Assembly: GCF_009729095.1 (NCBI RefSeq)
Contig: NZ_VTGX01000003.1
Span: 823,780 to 887,779, forward strand
Source: Mycolicibacterium sp. CBMA 247
Lineage (GTDB): Bacteria > Actinomycetota > Actinomycetes > Mycobacteriales > Mycobacteriaceae
Length of the DNA: 64,000 bases
Direction of reading: 5' to 3'
Positions 54,846-63,829 of this stretch are shown here, one piece after another. The notes beneath the pieces were generated by a model, which saw only the letters and a list, made by a program, of their open reading frames with translations, was not told the DNA's origin and made no database searches. Position numbers and translations under genes: made by a program. Position 1 is the first letter of the stretch; each line of letters starts with the position of its first letter.

Positions 54846-56030
54846 TCAGCTGACCAGGCCCTGCACCCAGAGCGTGAAGCGGTTCCAGTAGTCGACGACC
54901 CAGTCGAGTACCGCACCGTCGGCCCGCGACACCCACAGCGCGACCACCACGGCCACCAGCATGGCCAGCACCAGCAGCGCGATCGCCCCACCGGACACCC
55001 GGCTGCGGTAGAGGGTCGCCACGGCCTTGGCGTCGACGAGCTTCTCCCCGACCTTCAACCGGGTCAGGAACGTGGACGGGTTGCTGCGCTGGCGCGAGCG
55101 GTCGAAGAACTCCTCGATCGAGGCCGTGTGACCGGCCGTCACGATGAGTGAGGCCCCGTGGTGGTCGCACAGCAGCAGCGCCAGGTCGGCCGCCGAGCCG
55201 GCGGCCGGGAAGGTCATCGCGCCGACTCCGAGATCCTGGATGCGCTCCAGGCCGGCGGCGTGCCCATCGGCGTCGGCGGGCAGCACCACCTGGGCGCCGC
55301 ACCGCAGTACCTCGACGCTCATCTTGTCCGGGTCGCCCACGATCAGCGCGGGACGGTATCCGGCCTTCCGCAGAACGTCCGCTCCGACCCCGACGCCGAC
55401 CAGGACGGGTTGGTACTCCTTGATGAACGGCTTGAGCGCCCTGAGGTCCTCAGCAGCACTGGATTCCTCGGCCACGATCACCACGTGCCTGCGGTGCAGG
55501 TCCACGTCGACGTTCGGGATTCCGATGCCGTCGATGAGCAGTGGGCTCTCGCTACGGATGAACTCGATGGTGTTGCCCGCGAAGGCTTCCAGGTGGGCCA
55601 CCAGGCCGCTCTTGGCATCGTGCATCAACTCGTGGATCTCTTGATCGTTGCGCTCGGTGCCCACCGCGATGCGCCGGTCACCGGAGTAGACGCCGCCGTT
55701 GTTGAGGCGGACCCGCGCTCCGTCCTTGATCTTCTTGAAGACGTCCGGGCCTGCCTCGTCGATCAGCACGACGCCGTTGGCGACCAGCACCTCTGGGCCC
55801 AGGTTCGGGTAGCGCCCGGAGATCGACGGCGAGGCGTTGACGACGCCGGCGATATTCGCGTCCACCAGCGCATCGGCGGTGATCCGGTCCAGGTCCTGGG
55901 CGTCGAGGACGACGATGTCACCAGGGCCGACGCGTCGCAGCAGCCGATCGATGTCGCGGTCCACGCGAGCAGTGCCGGTCACTCCCGGACGCGAGCTGGC
56001 ATTGCGGGTGAGCAGCGTGGACATCTTCAT
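54846..56030 (-). CDS. steA: SteA (Rv1697-like) septal protein
   Basis: A 394-residue protein. In Corynebacterium glutamicum SteA with SteB recruits and activates peptidoglycan hydrolase RipC for daughter-cell separation; the M. tuberculosis homologue is Rv1697. Sequence: an N-terminal thiamine-pyrophosphokinase-like domain (RVDRDIDRLLRRVGPGDIVVLDAQDLDRITADALVDANIAGVVNASPSISGRYPNLGPEVL..., VGDPDKMS, ADADGHAAGLERIQDLGVGAMTFPAAGSAADLALLLCDHHGASLIVTAGHTASIEEFFDRSRQ) and one C-terminal transmembrane helix (GGAIALLVLAMLVAVVVALWVSRA). Start ATG at 56030. Pairs with mctB downstream. Confidence 0.9.
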   Translation of the reverse strand: MKMSTLLTRNASSRPGVTGTARVDRDIDRLLRRVGPGDIVVLDAQDLDRITADALVDANIAGVVNASPSISGRYPNLGPEVLVANGVVLIDEAGPDVFKKIKDGARVRLNNGGVYSGDRRIAVGTERNDQEIHELMHDAKSGLVAHLEAFAGNTIEFIRSESPLLIDGIGIPNVDVDLHRRHVVIVAEESSAAEDLRALKPFIKEYQPVLVGVGVGADVLRKAGYRPALIVGDPDKMSVEVLRCGAQVVLPADADGHAAGLERIQDLGVGAMTFPAAGSAADLALLLCDHHGASLIVTAGHTASIEEFFDRSRQRSNPSTFLTRLKVGEKLVDAKAVATLYRSRVSGGAIALLVLAMLVAVVVALWVSRADGAVLDWVVDYWNRFTLWVQGLVS

Positions 56031-56130
56031 GCGCCGATTCTGTCGGGCATCGCCGGCGAGAGGGCGGAGGCGCGCCGTAACACCAGCCCCACAAGTTGGC
56101 TTTAGTCACATCAGTAACAGCACAACGGTC

Positions 56131-56652
56131 TCAATCCCGTTTCGCTGCATAGTGCCGCGCAGCCTTGGCGCGGTTGCCACAGGTGGACATCGAATGCCAG
56201 CGGCGAGCCCCGTTTTTCGAGGTGTCGTAGAACCACAGGATGCAGTGCGGATGTGCGCATTGCTTGATCCGGCCGGGAGTCTCGGCCAGCAACCTCAGCA
56301 AGTCCGCCGCCGCGAGCCAACCGGCGAGCCATTGCGGCTGCGACACCTCGGCGGCCTCTGCGGGTCCGGATTCCGTGAGCATGCGCCGGATCCGGCCCCG
56401 TTCCAGCACTTCGTTCACCTCGTCGATGGACCCGGTCCGCAGCGCCTGCAGTATCGCCTCGCGGGCCGATACCAGCGCTACCCGCGACTTGTCGTCAGCC
56501 TCGCAACGGTCAGCGAGGCCGTTGGCCAGCAACCAGCACTGGAGCCCGGCAACGTCGGCGAGAAGGTCCTGTGGCCCATCCGCCGACATCCACCGGGTGT
56601 TCAGCAGATCCAGCGCAAGAGGTTCGCCGACGTGAGGGCGCGGATCACGCAT
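56131..56652 (-). CDS. CGNR zinc-finger (ABATE domain) regulator
   Basis: A 173-residue protein from ATG 56652 (MRDPRPHVGEPLALDLLNTR). N-terminal ABATE domain: ALDLLNTRW, then helical DGPQDLLADVAGLQCWLLANGLA. The C-terminal CGNR zinc finger IKQCAHPHCILWFYDTSKNGARRWHSMSTCGNRAKAARHY provides Cys-Cys-Cys metal ligands. Such proteins are stress-responsive transcription regulators. It is divergent from the VOC gene and likely regulates it. This group interrupts the conserved recN-steA order seen in M. tuberculosis. Confidence 0.85.
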   Translation of the reverse strand: MRDPRPHVGEPLALDLLNTRWMSADGPQDLLADVAGLQCWLLANGLADRCEADDKSRVALVSAREAILQALRTGSIDEVNEVLERGRIRRMLTESGPAEAAEVSQPQWLAGWLAAADLLRLLAETPGRIKQCAHPHCILWFYDTSKNGARRWHSMSTCGNRAKAARHYAAKRD

Positions 56653-56725
56653 ACCTGAGGGTAACCACGCCTCGCCCTGATCAAGGGTCACCCGCCGAAC
56701 TAACCACTGAAATAGATTTAGATAG

Positions 56726-56755
56726 TTGACATGGACGCGTTCACCTTCCTAACCT
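56726..56755 (+). promoter_or_regulatory. putative SigA-type promoter of the VOC gene
   Basis: TTGACA (56726-56731) and TAACCT (56750-56755), 18-nt spacer. It sits between the CGNR and VOC genes and its -10 overlaps the left arm of the inverted repeat next to it. Confidence 0.4.
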
Positions 56756-56784
56756 ACGTAAACAATTACATTGGTTAGGTAACC
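56748..56784. promoter_or_regulatory. inverted repeats, likely operator for the CGNR regulator
   Basis: CCTAACC (56748-56754) and GGTTAGG (56773-56779) are perfect 7-bp arms separated by 18 nt; the right arm is also part of GGTTA-GG-TAACC (56773-56784). It lies across the VOC gene promoter, just before its ribosome-binding site. Confidence 0.5.
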
Positions 56785-56795
56785 AGGAGGACTGC

Positions 56796-57251
56796 ATGAC
56801 CACCACCCCTCAGCTCGCCACCGGGCATGTCGGCATCAACGTCACCGACCTGGACCGCTCCGTCGCCTTCTACCGAAACGCGCTCGGTTTCGAGCCGCTG
56901 GCCCTCAGCGGCGAGGGCGAGCACCGCTACGCCTTTCTGGGAACCGACGGCACGCTGCGGCTGACGCTCTGGCAGCAGAGCAACGGCCGGTTCTCCCCGG
57001 AAACCCCGGGCCTGCACCATCTTTCGTTCGAGGCTGCCAGCATCGACGAGGTGCGGTCCGTCGAGGCGACGCTGAAGGCACTCGACGTGGAGTTCGCCTA
57101 CGACGGCGTGGTCGCGCACGGCGAGGGCGCCTCATCCGGCGGCATCTTCTTCACCGACCCCGACGGAACCCGGCTCGAGGTGTACGCACCGAGTGGGGCA
57201 CATACTGCGCCCGCACCAAACGGAGCGGCGCCCACCTGCGGGTTCTTCTGA
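56796..57251 (+). CDS. VOC (glyoxalase/dioxygenase superfamily) protein
   Basis: A 151-residue vicinal-oxygen-chelate protein starting at ATG 56796, with AGGAGG 6 nt upstream. betaalphabetabetabeta modules: GHVGINVTDLDRSVAFYRNALGFEPL (His metal ligand), HRYAFLGTDGTLRLTLWQQS, HHLSFEAASIDEVRSVEATL and SGGIFFTDPDGTRLEVYAP (Glu ligand). It has an unusual 20-residue Ala/Pro C-terminal tail ending CGFF. VOC enzymes handle glyoxal-type, fosfomycin or aromatic substrates. It precedes the PNPOx-like gene by 16 bp, likely in one operon. Confidence 0.85.
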   Translation: MTTTPQLATGHVGINVTDLDRSVAFYRNALGFEPLALSGEGEHRYAFLGTDGTLRLTLWQQSNGRFSPETPGLHHLSFEAASIDEVRSVEATLKALDVEFAYDGVVAHGEGASSGGIFFTDPDGTRLEVYAPSGAHTAPAPNGAAPTCGFF

Positions 57252-57267
57252 GCCGAAGCAGGTGAAC

Positions 57268-58122
57268 ATGTATCACTCGGGTGAGTTGGCGGTACAGCGG
57301 CGGATGGGACAGGAGGCCATCGCCGCACGCGTCGGCCGGATGATCCGCACCGAAGTTCCAGCGGCCGCCGCCGCATTCCTCGCCGAACAGCCGATGATCG
57401 TGATCGCCGCGGCCGATGACGCAGGCCGGGTTTGGACGAGCTTGATCGCTGGTCCGCCCGGCTTCGTCCACGCCGACGACCCGCGCACGATCACTGTCGA
57501 CGCGCTGCCGGCCCCGGGCGACCCGCTCCGCGACATCCTGCGCGGTGGACAGCAGGTCGGGATGATCGCCATCGAACCGCGGACCCGAAGACGGATGCGG
57601 GTCAACGGCTCCGCTGAACCGGTCGGCAAAGGCCTGCTCGAAGGCCTGCGCATCGAAACCGATCAGGTGTATTCGAACTGCCCGAAATACATCTCGCGCA
57701 GAGACATCGCGGACCTGCGGATCGGGATGGAACTGCCCGACGTGCATCGCGGCGAGTCGCTCAGCGATCGTCAGCAACAGCTCATCTCCACCGTCGACAC
57801 CTTTTTCATCGGTTCGGCGGATCCCGCGGGTAGCGCCGATGCATCGCACCGCGGGGGTAATCCTGGCTTTCTGCAGGTGATCTCACCCCGGCTGCTGCGC
57901 TGGCCGGACTACCGCGGTAACTCGATGTTCATGACGCTGGGCAATGTCAGCGTCAATCCGCGGTGCGGGCTTTTGGTGGTCGACTGGTCGTCCGGATCGA
58001 CCATCCAGCTCACCGGGACCGCCGAGATCAATTGGGATGAAGCCGATCCCACTGCCGGCGCGCAGTGCGCAATCGACTTCACGATCTCCGAGGTGGTCGA
58101 GCTGACCGCCGAATACAACTAG
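57268..58122 (+). CDS. pyridoxamine 5'-phosphate oxidase (PNPOx)-like flavin protein
   Basis: A 284-residue protein with a split-barrel flavin fold. Start ATG 57268 (GTG 57262 two codons upstream). Pattern: an N-terminal helical part, then FLAEQPMIVIAAADDAGRVWTSLIAGPPGFVHADDPRTITVDALP, VGMIAIEPRTRRRMRVNGSAEPV, and the C-terminal NPGFLQVISPRLLRWPDYRGNSMFMTLGNVSVNPRCGLLVVDWSSGSTIQLTGTAEINWD. Two repeats of the split barrel suggest a PNPOx/general stress-protein type. Natural role unknown. Convergent with recN, stops overlapping by 4 nt. Confidence 0.75.
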   Translation: MYHSGELAVQRRMGQEAIAARVGRMIRTEVPAAAAAFLAEQPMIVIAAADDAGRVWTSLIAGPPGFVHADDPRTITVDALPAPGDPLRDILRGGQQVGMIAIEPRTRRRMRVNGSAEPVGKGLLEGLRIETDQVYSNCPKYISRRDIADLRIGMELPDVHRGESLSDRQQQLISTVDTFFIGSADPAGSADASHRGGNPGFLQVISPRLLRWPDYRGNSMFMTLGNVSVNPRCGLLVVDWSSGSTIQLTGTAEINWDEADPTAGAQCAIDFTISEVVELTAEYN

Positions 58123-59882
58123 GGCGCGCTGCGCTCCTGCTGAGCCGCCTCCAGCAGCTCCCTGGCGTGCGCCCGGCCGCTGTCGGACTCCCCCAACCCG
58201 GCCAGCATCCGGGCCAGCTCGGCGACCCGGTCGTCGTCGTCGATGCGCCGCACGCCGCTGGACTTGGCGCGGCCATTGCCGCTGTCGACCAGGAGATGGG
58301 CGTCGGCGAACGCCGCGACCTGCGGCAGGTGGGTCACCACGATGACCTGGTGGGTGCGCGCCAGCCGGGCCAGGCGCCGGCCGATCTGTACCGCGGCCCG
58401 GCCACCGACCCCGGCATCGACCTCGTCGAACACCATCGTGGTGCCTGCCGTCGACGCCGACAGCACCACCTCGAGGGCGAGCATGACGCGCGACAGCTCA
58501 CCACCGGAGGCGCTCTTGGCCAGCGGAAGCACATCCGCACCGCGGTGGGCGGTGAACCCGAACTCGACCGCGTCGACGCCGTCATGACCGGCGTGCAGGA
58601 TCTCGCCGTCGGGCATGGTCACCGGTGCCGAATCGTCGGCCCGGGCCGGCATCGGGGCGACATCGATGGTGAACACCGCGTTGGCCATGGCCAGTCCGGC
58701 CAGCTCCGCGGTCACGGCCTTGGCCAGCCCTTTGGCCGCACGGGACCGGGACTTGGTGAGTTCGGATGCCGCCGTGACCACCTGGGCCTCCAGCTCAGCG
58801 ACCTTGCGGTCGAGGGCCGCCAGGCTCTCCTCGGACACATCGAGCTGCGCCAACCGCTCCGCGGCATCGCGCGACCATTCCAACACCCCGTCGATATCGG
58901 CGGCGTACTTGCGGGTGAGCGTGCGCAGCTCCGCCTGACGCGCCAGTTTGGTCTCCAAAGTGCTGGCGTCGCTCGGCAGTTCGGAAAGGTAGTCACCGAG
59001 TTCGCCGGACACGTCACCGATCACTGCCATCGCCTCGGCCAGACGGACGGCCAACGCCTGCAGAGCCGAGTCATCGGTGGACTCCAGCGCAGCCTGCGCC
59101 CGGCCCACACCGTCGGCGGCCGACATGGACTCCGGTCCTGGGTCTTCCAGCTCACCGGACAACGCGAGTCGGGCGATGTGTGCCGCTTCCCGCAGCGCAT
59201 CGAGTTCCGACAGCCTCCGGATGTCGGCGACGATCGCCTCGTCCTCACCGGGTTGCGGTGCGACCGTATCGATCTCATGGATTCCGAAGCTGAGCCGGTC
59301 GGCTTCCTGGGCCAGTTCGCGGGCCCGCCGCCGACGGTCGACCAGGTCACGACGCGCTGCCAGCCACTCGTCGCGGATGCGCCGGTAGCGCGTCAGCGGC
59401 TTGTCCACGTCGGCGAACCGGTCCAGTGCCGCCCGCTGTTCGTCGGGCCGCATCAACCGCAATTGGTCGTTCTGGCCGTGCAACGTCAGCACCTGGGCGG
59501 TGAAGCTGCTCAGGGATTTGGCGGGCACGCTGCGCCCACCCAGATACGCCCGCGAGGGTCCGGCGCGGCTGACCGAGCGGGACGCGATCACACTGCCGTC
59601 GTCATCGCGCTCGGCACCGGAAGAATCCAAGATCTCCTCGACCCGCCCGGACACGCCCTCGCCGAGTTCGGTTGTGCTGAAACGGCCTTCCACCACCGCG
59701 CGATCAGAGCCCGAGCGCACCCGGGTAGCGTCCGCACGCGCCCCGCCGAGCAGGTGAAGGCTGGTCACCACCATCGTCTTACCGGTACCGGTTTCTCCGG
59801 TCAGCACGGTCAGCCCGCGGTCGAACTCAGCGGTGGCGGCACTGATCGCGCCCAACGACTCGATACGGATCTCCGACAGCAC
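58119..59882 (-). CDS. recN: DNA repair protein RecN
   Basis: SMC-like ATPase of 587 residues that acts early in double-strand-break repair. Walker A LTGETGTGKTMVV near residues 30-40; long central coiled-coil region (about 150-370); ABC signature region SASGGELSRVMLALEVVLSA, Walker B TMVFDEVDAGVGG and final QVIVVTHLPQVAAFADAHLLV. Preceded by nadK with a 6-nt gap. Length is standard. Confidence 0.95.
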   Translation of the reverse strand: MLSEIRIESLGAISAATAEFDRGLTVLTGETGTGKTMVVTSLHLLGGARADATRVRSGSDRAVVEGRFSTTELGEGVSGRVEEILDSSGAERDDDGSVIASRSVSRAGPSRAYLGGRSVPAKSLSSFTAQVLTLHGQNDQLRLMRPDEQRAALDRFADVDKPLTRYRRIRDEWLAARRDLVDRRRRARELAQEADRLSFGIHEIDTVAPQPGEDEAIVADIRRLSELDALREAAHIARLALSGELEDPGPESMSAADGVGRAQAALESTDDSALQALAVRLAEAMAVIGDVSGELGDYLSELPSDASTLETKLARQAELRTLTRKYAADIDGVLEWSRDAAERLAQLDVSEESLAALDRKVAELEAQVVTAASELTKSRSRAAKGLAKAVTAELAGLAMANAVFTIDVAPMPARADDSAPVTMPDGEILHAGHDGVDAVEFGFTAHRGADVLPLAKSASGGELSRVMLALEVVLSASTAGTTMVFDEVDAGVGGRAAVQIGRRLARLARTHQVIVVTHLPQVAAFADAHLLVDSGNGRAKSSGVRRIDDDDRVAELARMLAGLGESDSGRAHARELLEAAQQERSAP

Positions 59883-59888
59883 AGGTAT

Positions 59889-60812
59889 CTACTGTCCCCG
59901 CCATCCGGTGACCGGCAGCCGGAACTTACGCACCAACCGATCCGTGAACGGGGCCGAGTCCAACCGCACCCATTTCAGCGGCGTACCGCAGCGGGTAACC
60001 TCCAGCCGGCCACCGGCCGGCACCACCATCTCGCGGCGACCGTCGCAGAACACCAGGGCATCATTGCCGCTCGCCTCGATCTCGATCGCGATGCTGGCAG
60101 CCGGGCTGGTCACCATCGGGCGGGCGAACAGTGCGTGAGCGTTGTTGGGCACCACCAGAATCGCCTCCAGGTCCGGCCACAACACCGGACCGCCCGCGGA
60201 GAATGCATACGCGGTGGATCCAGTCGGGGTCGACACCAGCACCCCGTCGCAGCCGAACGACGACACCGGCCGGCCGTCCACCTCCAACACCACGCCGAGC
60301 ACCCCGAGCCGGGGCCCCTTCTCCAGGCTGGCCTCATTGAGTGCCCATCCCCGGTTCACCACGTCGGTGCCCGCACGCACCGCGATGTCGAGGGTCATCC
60401 GTTCCTCGACGCGGTAGTTGCGCTCGATGACGCGCTCGAGCACGTGGTCGATGGCCTCGGCCTCGGCTTCGGCCAGGAATCCGATGCGGCCCAGATTGAC
60501 TCCCAGCACCGGGATCTCGACATTTCGCGCGAGCTCCGCTGCCCGCAGGAACGTGCCGTCCCCACCGAGCACGAGCACCAGCTCACAACCTTCGGCCGCG
60601 CGCTCGTCGGCGTCGACCACCTCGATGTCGACGCCGAGGGCACGCATGTCGTCGGGCGCCAGATGCAAGGGGCCGCGGTCCACGGCCTCCGCCGAGAGCA
60701 CCTTCAAACCAATGCCGTTGTCGCCGAGCACCTTTTCCACCCGGCGGGCAACTTCGGTCGCCTCGTCCCGACCGGTGTGCACCACCAGCAGGATCGTGCG
60801 TTCAGATGTCAT
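59889..60812 (-). CDS. nadK: NAD kinase
   Basis: Phosphorylates NAD to NADP; in mycobacteria it uses ATP or polyphosphate. A 307-residue protein with the GGDGTFLRAAELARN motif, GVNLGRIGFLAE, and NEASLEKGPRLGVLGVVLEVDGRPVSSFGCDGVLVSTPTGSTAYAFSAGGP. Overlaps tlyA by 4 nt upstream and precedes recN by 6 nt. Essential and of usual length for the actinobacterial enzyme (the M. tuberculosis PpnK). Confidence 0.96.
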   Translation of the reverse strand: MTSERTILLVVHTGRDEATEVARRVEKVLGDNGIGLKVLSAEAVDRGPLHLAPDDMRALGVDIEVVDADERAAEGCELVLVLGGDGTFLRAAELARNVEIPVLGVNLGRIGFLAEAEAEAIDHVLERVIERNYRVEERMTLDIAVRAGTDVVNRGWALNEASLEKGPRLGVLGVVLEVDGRPVSSFGCDGVLVSTPTGSTAYAFSAGGPVLWPDLEAILVVPNNAHALFARPMVTSPAASIAIEIEASGNDALVFCDGRREMVVPAGGRLEVTRCGTPLKWVRLDSAPFTDRLVRKFRLPVTGWRGQ

Positions 60813-61618
60813 TGCGGCCCCTCCTCGACCGCCCGCCGCACGGCCTGTTCGAGCGACTCGCCGTCCAATGGACGGTCGGTCTGAGTACGCAGGTGCAGGA
60901 AGTACTCGACATTGCCCGATGGCCCCGGGAGCGGGCTAGCCGTCACATCGACAGCATGCCACTGCAACGCGGCCGCCTTGCGGGCGACCGTGCACACCGC
61001 ATCCATGCGCAACTCGGGATCGGACACCACGCCGCCGGCGCCCACCCGATCCTTGCCGACCTCGAACTGCGGTTTCACCATCGGAACGATATCCGCGTCG
61101 GCGCCTGCGCACGCGGTCAACGCGGGCAGAACGGTGGCCAGCGATATGAACGACAGGTCCGCCACGATCAACTGCACCGGCCCGCCGATCGCCTCGGCGG
61201 TCAACTCGCGCACATTCGTGCGTTCCAGCACGTGCACGCGATCGTCCGAACGCAGTGACCAGGCCAGCTGCCCGTAGCCGACATCGGCGGCCACCACCTC
61301 GGCGGCACCGCGATCGAGCAGCACCTCGGTGAAGCCCCCGGTCGAGGCCCCGGCGTCGAGGCAGCGTCGTCCCTCGACAGCGACGTCGAACGCGTCGAGC
61401 GCACCGATCAGCTTGTGCGCACCCCGTGAGACCCAGGTGCGTTCCGCAGAGGCAATCACGGTGATGTTGGTGTCCGGCGCGACCGCTGTGGCCGGTTTGG
61501 CCGCGGGCATGCCGTCGATCCGGACCCTCCCGGCCTCGATCAGTTCGGCTGCCTGCTGGCGTGACCGGGCGAGCCCGCGCCGCACCAGCTCGGCATCAAC
61601 GCGAGCGCGCCGCGCCAC
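60809..61618 (-). CDS. tlyA: rRNA 2'-O-methyltransferase TlyA
   Basis: Methylates C1409 of 16S and C1920 of 23S rRNA, which gives capreomycin sensitivity. A 269-residue protein: N-terminal S4-like domain (RRARVDAELVRRGLARSRQQAAELIEAGRVRIDG), the interdomain linker ending in SRGAHKLIGALDAFD, and the FtsJ-type methyltransferase domain CLDAGASTGGFTEVLLDRGAAEVVAADVG, with VADLSFISL and the K-D-K-E catalytic set (PMVKPQFE). Overlaps nadK by 4 nt and is 6 bp after the Rv1693-like gene. Confidence 0.95.
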   Translation of the reverse strand: MARRARVDAELVRRGLARSRQQAAELIEAGRVRIDGMPAAKPATAVAPDTNITVIASAERTWVSRGAHKLIGALDAFDVAVEGRRCLDAGASTGGFTEVLLDRGAAEVVAADVGYGQLAWSLRSDDRVHVLERTNVRELTAEAIGGPVQLIVADLSFISLATVLPALTACAGADADIVPMVKPQFEVGKDRVGAGGVVSDPELRMDAVCTVARKAAALQWHAVDVTASPLPGPSGNVEYFLHLRTQTDRPLDGESLEQAVRRAVEEGPQ

Positions 61619-61624
61619 CGGCGC

Positions 61625-61831
61625 TCACCTTCCGGTCGCCTGCGGTCCGCCCGGTTGCCCCCTGTCGACGGATTCGAGGGCCTGCACCAGCAGATCGTGG
61701 GCCTGATCCAGCCGCGCAGCCACCACTTCGATGTCCATGCCCTCGAGTGCGGACGGGTCCACCGCCGGATCCGGCACGTCTGCCAGCACTGCGGCGACCT
61801 GCGCACGCAGCTGGTCGGGATCGGTAGTCAT
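61625..61831 (-). CDS. small conserved protein (Rv1693-like)
   Basis: A 68-residue protein starting at ATG 61831 (MTTDPDQLRAQVAAVLADVPD). It is helical and acidic, with VAARLDQAHDLLVQALESVDRG near the end. Position between the HAD-type phosphatase gene and tlyA matches M. tuberculosis Rv1693, a hypothetical of similar size. No motifs can be assigned. It is 13 bp after the phosphatase gene and 6 bp before tlyA, so part of the same operon. Confidence 0.8.
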   Translation of the reverse strand: MTTDPDQLRAQVAAVLADVPDPAVDPSALEGMDIEVVAARLDQAHDLLVQALESVDRGQPGGPQATGR

Positions 61832-61844
61832 AGCGACACCCACG

Positions 61845-62861
61845 CTAGTCGATGGGTGCCGACAGCAACGACCACCGCTGCAACGCCAGGCGAGCTGTGT
61901 CGTCGCCGGCCGACACCGTGAGGGCGCCGTGATCCAGGTTCGCGCCCCACACCGCGTGCGCCGTGGCGCGCACCACCGACAGGTCGTCCTGAGGATCCTC
62001 GCCCGTGGCATGCACTGTCACAGTGTCGGGACCCACGTCGACCCGCCAGGCCGCCTGCGGCGCGATGCGCAGTGTGTCCGCTTCCGCATGTAGTCCCCGC
62101 AGGTCCGCGGCAAGGTAGCCGGGCCGCTCCGATGGCACGGCATGCACCGCCTCAGTGGCAGTGCTGACGCCCGTGAGCACCATCAGACTCGGCAGCCCGG
62201 CCGCGACGGCACCGGCGATATCGGTGTCGAGCCGATCCCCCACCACGAGCGGGGCGGAGAACGTCCCACGGCTCAACGCGTCGTTCATCAGCGTCGGCTG
62301 GGGCTTGCCGGCCACGAACGGGTCCTGCTCGGTCGCCACCCGTAATGCAGCCACCATCGAGCCGTTCCCCGGCAGCAGCCCGCGCTCCGAGGGCAAGGTC
62401 AGATCCACATTCGCGGCCACCCACAGCGCTCCGGCGCGGATCGCGAGTGCTGCCTCGGCGAGGTCAGGCCATGCGGTGGCCGGCGAGTGCCCCTGCACTA
62501 CCGCGACCGGGTCCTCGTCGAACGTCCGAACCGGCCGCAGCCCGACGTTGCGCACCTCATCGGCAAGAGCGTCGGTTCCCACTACGAGAACCGCTGAATC
62601 CGGCGGCAATTGAGCCGCCAACACGTGCGCCGCACTCTGCGCACTGGTAACGACATCGTCTGCTCCGGCCGCGAAACCGAGTTCGCGCAGGTGCTCGGCA
62701 ACCTGAGCGGGCGCACGCGACGCGTTGTTGGTCACGTAGAGCACCCGCGCGGCGAGACCTGCCAGGCTCTCAAGTGCGCCGGCAGTGGGCTCGTGACCGC
62801 GAAACACCGTGCCATCGAGATCGAGCAGCAGGCAATCATGTTGCCGCGCAAGCGTGGTCAC
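61845..62861 (-). CDS. HAD-superfamily phosphatase (Rv1692-like, glycerol-3-phosphate phosphatase type)
   Basis: A 338-residue HAD hydrolase starting at GTG 62861. Motif I LLLDLDGTVFRG (nucleophile Asp near residue 11), motif II VLYVTNNASRAP, motif III/IV GKPQPTLMNDAL...VVGDRLDTDIAGAVAAGLPSLMV. The equivalent M. tuberculosis Rv1692 dephosphorylates glycerol 3-phosphate in glycerophospholipid turnover. It has a C-terminal extra domain of about 70 residues (beyond the HAD core). It is 1 nt after the TPR gene. Longer upstream frame is not coding. Confidence 0.88.
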   Translation of the reverse strand: MTTLARQHDCLLLDLDGTVFRGHEPTAGALESLAGLAARVLYVTNNASRAPAQVAEHLRELGFAAGADDVVTSAQSAAHVLAAQLPPDSAVLVVGTDALADEVRNVGLRPVRTFDEDPVAVVQGHSPATAWPDLAEAALAIRAGALWVAANVDLTLPSERGLLPGNGSMVAALRVATEQDPFVAGKPQPTLMNDALSRGTFSAPLVVGDRLDTDIAGAVAAGLPSLMVLTGVSTATEAVHAVPSERPGYLAADLRGLHAEADTLRIAPQAAWRVDVGPDTVTVHATGEDPQDDLSVVRATAHAVWGANLDHGALTVSAGDDTARLALQRWSLLSAPID

Positions 62862-62862
62862 G

Positions 62863-63714
62863 TCAGGACAGCTCCGTGATCCGGTCTTCCGCGTCGGTGA
62901 TCCCGTCAGTGTCGGCCTCCGCGGCGTGGAGGAACCACTGCAAGGCTTCGTCTCCGCGCCCGAGCGCCAGCAGGGTGTCGGCATAGGCGTAGAACAACCG
63001 CGCCGCCGTCGGGCCCACACTGGTCGGGACGAGCTGCGGTGTGGACAGGATGGCCAACGCCTGCTCGAACTGCTCGAGATCAGAGCGCGCACCGGCGGTG
63101 ACGATGCGGAGCTCATCGGCGTCCTCACCGGTGAGAGCCACGGCTTCGTCGCTGCGAGCCAGTTCCAATGCCCGTTCGGGTCGTCCCACACCACGTTCGC
63201 AATCAGCGATCATGGGCAACAACGACGACTTGCTGCCCATACGGCGGGCCGCGCGCAACTCGGCGAGCGCCTGGGCCCAGTCTCCGCAGTGATAGGCCGC
63301 GATGCCGACTGCCTCACGCACCACCGCGATCCGGCCGGCCCGGTTGCGGGCGGCGCGGGCGTGGGCCAGAGCAGCTTCGGGATCCTCGTCCAGCAATTTG
63401 CCGGCCATCACCAGATGACGGGCAACGAAATCGGCGGTGGTCTTGTCCAGGGTCACCAGCTCCCGACGCACATCCGGGGCCAGTTCTCTGGCTTCGACAT
63501 CAGCCGGCAACCGCGGACCATCGCTCTTGGACTCGGCGTCCTCAGCGGACCGCGGCGAACGTGCCCGATCCGGCCCGGACGCCCTGGGCCCGCCTGCACG
63601 TTGATCCCGGCCCCGTTGGTCGTGGTGCCGCCGTGGACCTGAATTGCTCGATGCGCGGTCGTTCGATGCACGCCGCGGGCGCCGCTCTGCGTCGCCTTGC
63701 CTGTCTCCGACCAC
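62863..63714 (-). CDS. TPR-repeat protein (Rv1691-like)
   Basis: A 283-residue protein from GTG 63714 with AAAGG 5 nt upstream. The N-terminal 70 residues are basic and disordered (RRPRRASNDRASSNSGPRRHHDQRGRDQRAGG), the rest is helical repeats: LDEDPEAALAHARAARNRAGRIAVVREAVGIAAYHCGDWAQALAELRAARRMGSKSSLLPMIADCERGVGRPERALELARSDEAV and later ARLFYAYADTLLALGRGDEALQWFLHAAEAD. TPR-type scaffolding; specific partner unknown. First gene of the operon through recN and next to the rRNA operon end. Confidence 0.85.
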   Translation of the reverse strand: MVGDRQGDAERRPRRASNDRASSNSGPRRHHDQRGRDQRAGGPRASGPDRARSPRSAEDAESKSDGPRLPADVEARELAPDVRRELVTLDKTTADFVARHLVMAGKLLDEDPEAALAHARAARNRAGRIAVVREAVGIAAYHCGDWAQALAELRAARRMGSKSSLLPMIADCERGVGRPERALELARSDEAVALTGEDADELRIVTAGARSDLEQFEQALAILSTPQLVPTSVGPTAARLFYAYADTLLALGRGDEALQWFLHAAEADTDGITDAEDRITELS

Positions 63715-63829
63715 GTGTGCCTTTCTACCCACCCTTCCGCAAAGGATACTGGCAGCAGCCACAGCCGACATAATCGTGCCGTCGTCAACGCGCAGAATAT
63801 GCGCATCGATATCCACAAAAGGAATTCGG

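Noticed and set aside
58065..60884. 939-residue open frame on the plus strand
   Set aside because: It is antisense to recN and nadK, whose motifs are complete; long antisense frames are normal at this GC content.
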